This document shows positions 62,862 through 64,000 of a stretch of 64,000 nt of DNA, in pieces. The notes beneath the pieces are model-generated. The model made no database searches. It saw only the letters and a program-made list of their open reading frames with translations, and was not told the DNA's origin. Each line of letters starts with the position of its first letter. Within the stretch, counting starts at the first letter, position 1. The stretch is from an uncultured Lachnospiraceae bacterium. GTDB taxonomy: Bacteria; Bacillota; Clostridia; Lachnospirales; Lachnospiraceae. Location of the stretch: positions 1-64,000 of the forward strand of contig CAMNTM010000017.1 of NCBI GenBank assembly GCA_946558465.1, written 5' to 3'. Made by a program: the position numbers and the translations under genes.

Positions 62862-63769
62862 TTACTTCATCGCACTGACCTTACTTTCCCAAAAACAGTC
62901 TGCTTCATTGATATATCCGCTAAAACGAAAAACAGGTCTCAAAAAACCTTTTGTATCGTATTCGTAACTCAAAATACAATCCTGAATGACAAGTCTATCC
63001 CCTTTTTCAAAAGGAGTATATTGTTCATAATTACCATTCAAAATTTCAGAATATGCTGCTTCTTCTGAGATTATATCAACAGATTCTATATACTCGTTGA
63101 ATATCACAAAATAATGGAAATTAGAAATCTCGCAATTTGGATTAAACTCAACTATAATATAGCCAGATTCAAAACTTTCCTTTGATGTGCTGTTGACTTA
63201 AATTTTGTCCCTGTCAATTCTTCAATAGCCTTTTCAATCGTTCCACTATATTGTGTATCACTTACTCTTAAATTTTTATACACGCCAACCTTGTCGGTTT
63301 GATTTGACAGTTCCGCTTCATTTTTTACAGAAACAATCGACATATTTTGTTTTTCTGCTGGAATAATCGGCATATTTCCATATTCCTGATTCTGATATAC
63401 GATGACAGCACTCCCAACACCAACTATATAGATAAGTGGCAGCACCAGCATTTTCATCAGCAGCCTCCACGGCAACTCTGTATAGGACCATTTATGCCAT
63501 GCATTGATAAAACCACTGAATAAAGAAATATTGATTGATTCGGTAAAATTAGCCCCTCGGCTGAAAGTAGTCAGTCCCAAGGCAAGCAGCAGCCAACCAG
63601 ATAGAAGAACAAGCATGACCCACTATCGGATACTAAGCGTCTTCGTTCCGTGAAATATCTTTTTATAAATCAAATATTCTCCTGCATATAGAGCAGCAAG
63701 AAATACTGTGCCCGCTAATGCTAATAATCCATATCTTAAAATCGTCATTATAATTACATATACATCCAT
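62862..63769 (-). pseudogene. Broken VanZ-like gene
   Basis: The reading frame starts at ATG 63769 (after AAGGAA), encodes a helix-rich VanZ-type N-terminus, and hits TAG at 63623-63625. The same frame continues from 63616 with GLTTFSRGANFTESINISLF and a VanZ-like core, but passes from SYTEL straight to PWRLLMKMLVL, suggesting an internal deletion of the VanZ helices. A frameshift near 63180 (one base missing or two extra) then moves it to the frame ending at 62862 (…FWESKVSAMK). VanZ proteins raise teicoplanin tolerance; this copy is clearly inactive. Confidence 0.7.
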
Positions 63770-63836
63770 AATAATTCCTTCTACAATATCTTATAAATAT
63801 ATTTTTACGCAACAGCTTTCATCGAAGCTGTTGCGC
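63770..63836. other. Short gap with 11-bp inverted repeat
   Basis: Arms at 63808-63818 and 63825-63835 form a perfect 11-bp stem with a 6-nt loop, directly after the stop of the minus-strand partial gene. Flanking T-tracts are weak on the minus strand, so it is a probable but imperfect terminator for that gene. Confidence 0.55.
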
Positions 63837-64000
63837 TTATATCATACCAAAAAACTTCAATGCCTCTGCAATTGCCGTTTCCTTTTCCGGCGGGCATTTC
63901 AGCAGCCTGGAATTTTCCGACTTTTGCTTATTGTAATTCTCACACTCAATGCTACCGCACTTTTGCTTTATCTGTGCAATATACAAGCAGCTTACTTTCA
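63837..64000 (-). CDS. C-terminal end of an unidentified protein (partial)
   Basis: A minus-strand frame enters from the right edge and ends with TAA at 63837-63839. The visible 53 residues are charged and Cys-containing, with IAQIKQKCGSIECENYNKQK and ending AEALKFFGMI. I recall similar tails in proteins of conjugative elements, but cannot name the family. The start lies outside the window. Confidence 0.5.
   Translation of the reverse strand, partial: KVSCLYIAQIKQKCGSIECENYNKQKSENSRLLKCPPEKETAIAEALKFFGMI

Overview
This 64-kb window looks like the chromosome of a gut-type anaerobic Clostridia, most likely Lachnospiraceae. The support is indirect: low-to-moderate GC, strong AGGAGG ribosome sites, TTGACA/TATAAT promoters, the tig-clpP-clpX-lon-ysxC order, class III fructose bisphosphatase, a UPF0371 (DUF1846) protein, a uvrC-hprK-glucokinase neighbourhood, and protein families common in that group. 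No rRNA, prophage, CRISPR array or intact insertion sequence was recognised.

Layout. 1-9 kb is an accessory region: an unknown charged coiled-coil protein, a 0.9-kb gene-poor gap (possible LexA box, possible 31-codon ORF), an AraC/GyrI regulator with a small partner, a MerR-cupin-flavodoxin lipoprotein-carboxymuconolactone decarboxylase-DUF4405 redox cluster, and a LysR / C_GCAxxG_C_C / TDT-transporter group. 9-12.7 kb holds a LytTR-DUF3021 pair, an AlbA_2-like ATP-binding regulator and an AI-2E-type permease. 12.9-34.7 kb is core housekeeping, nearly all on the minus strand: ysxC, lon, clpX, clpP, tig (protein quality control); lysC, an apgM-like gene and hom (aspartate family); prfB with its programmed +1 frameshift; secA; a eukaryotic-type hisA; fbp; dapB and dapA; and an SSB-like protein. 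34.8-42.4 kb (mostly plus) has typA, a PAP2 phosphatase, a PsiE-like membrane protein, hpf and a class A penicillin-binding protein. 42.6-48.5 kb (minus) has glcK, hprK, uvrC and ftsH. 48.7-52.6 kb (plus) has DUF1846, pyrG and a SUFU-domain protein.

52.8-64 kb is accessory again: an acyl-CoA ligase, a tRNA-Ala with the unusual CGC anticodon, a MATE exporter translationally coupled to an AraC-GNAT fusion regulator, a tocopherol-cyclase-like protein overlapping a FAD/Rieske oxidoreductase, a TfoX-C protein, then decaying DNA. The decaying part holds an acetyltransferase/isoprenylcysteine-methyltransferase chimeric remnant, a MerR-serine hydrolase operon behind a textbook 19-bp-spacer MerR promoter, a broken vanZ-like gene, and the end of a protein that leaves the window.

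The best candidates for undescribed biology are the tocopherol-cyclase-like / FAD-Rieske pair (57.3-59.7 kb), the apgM-like gene between hom and lysC as a non-orthologous homoserine kinase, the 5-kb redox cluster at 3.3-6.3 kb, and a two-copy double-hairpin repeat that supplies the stop codon of prfB. All are inferences from sequence; no search was run.
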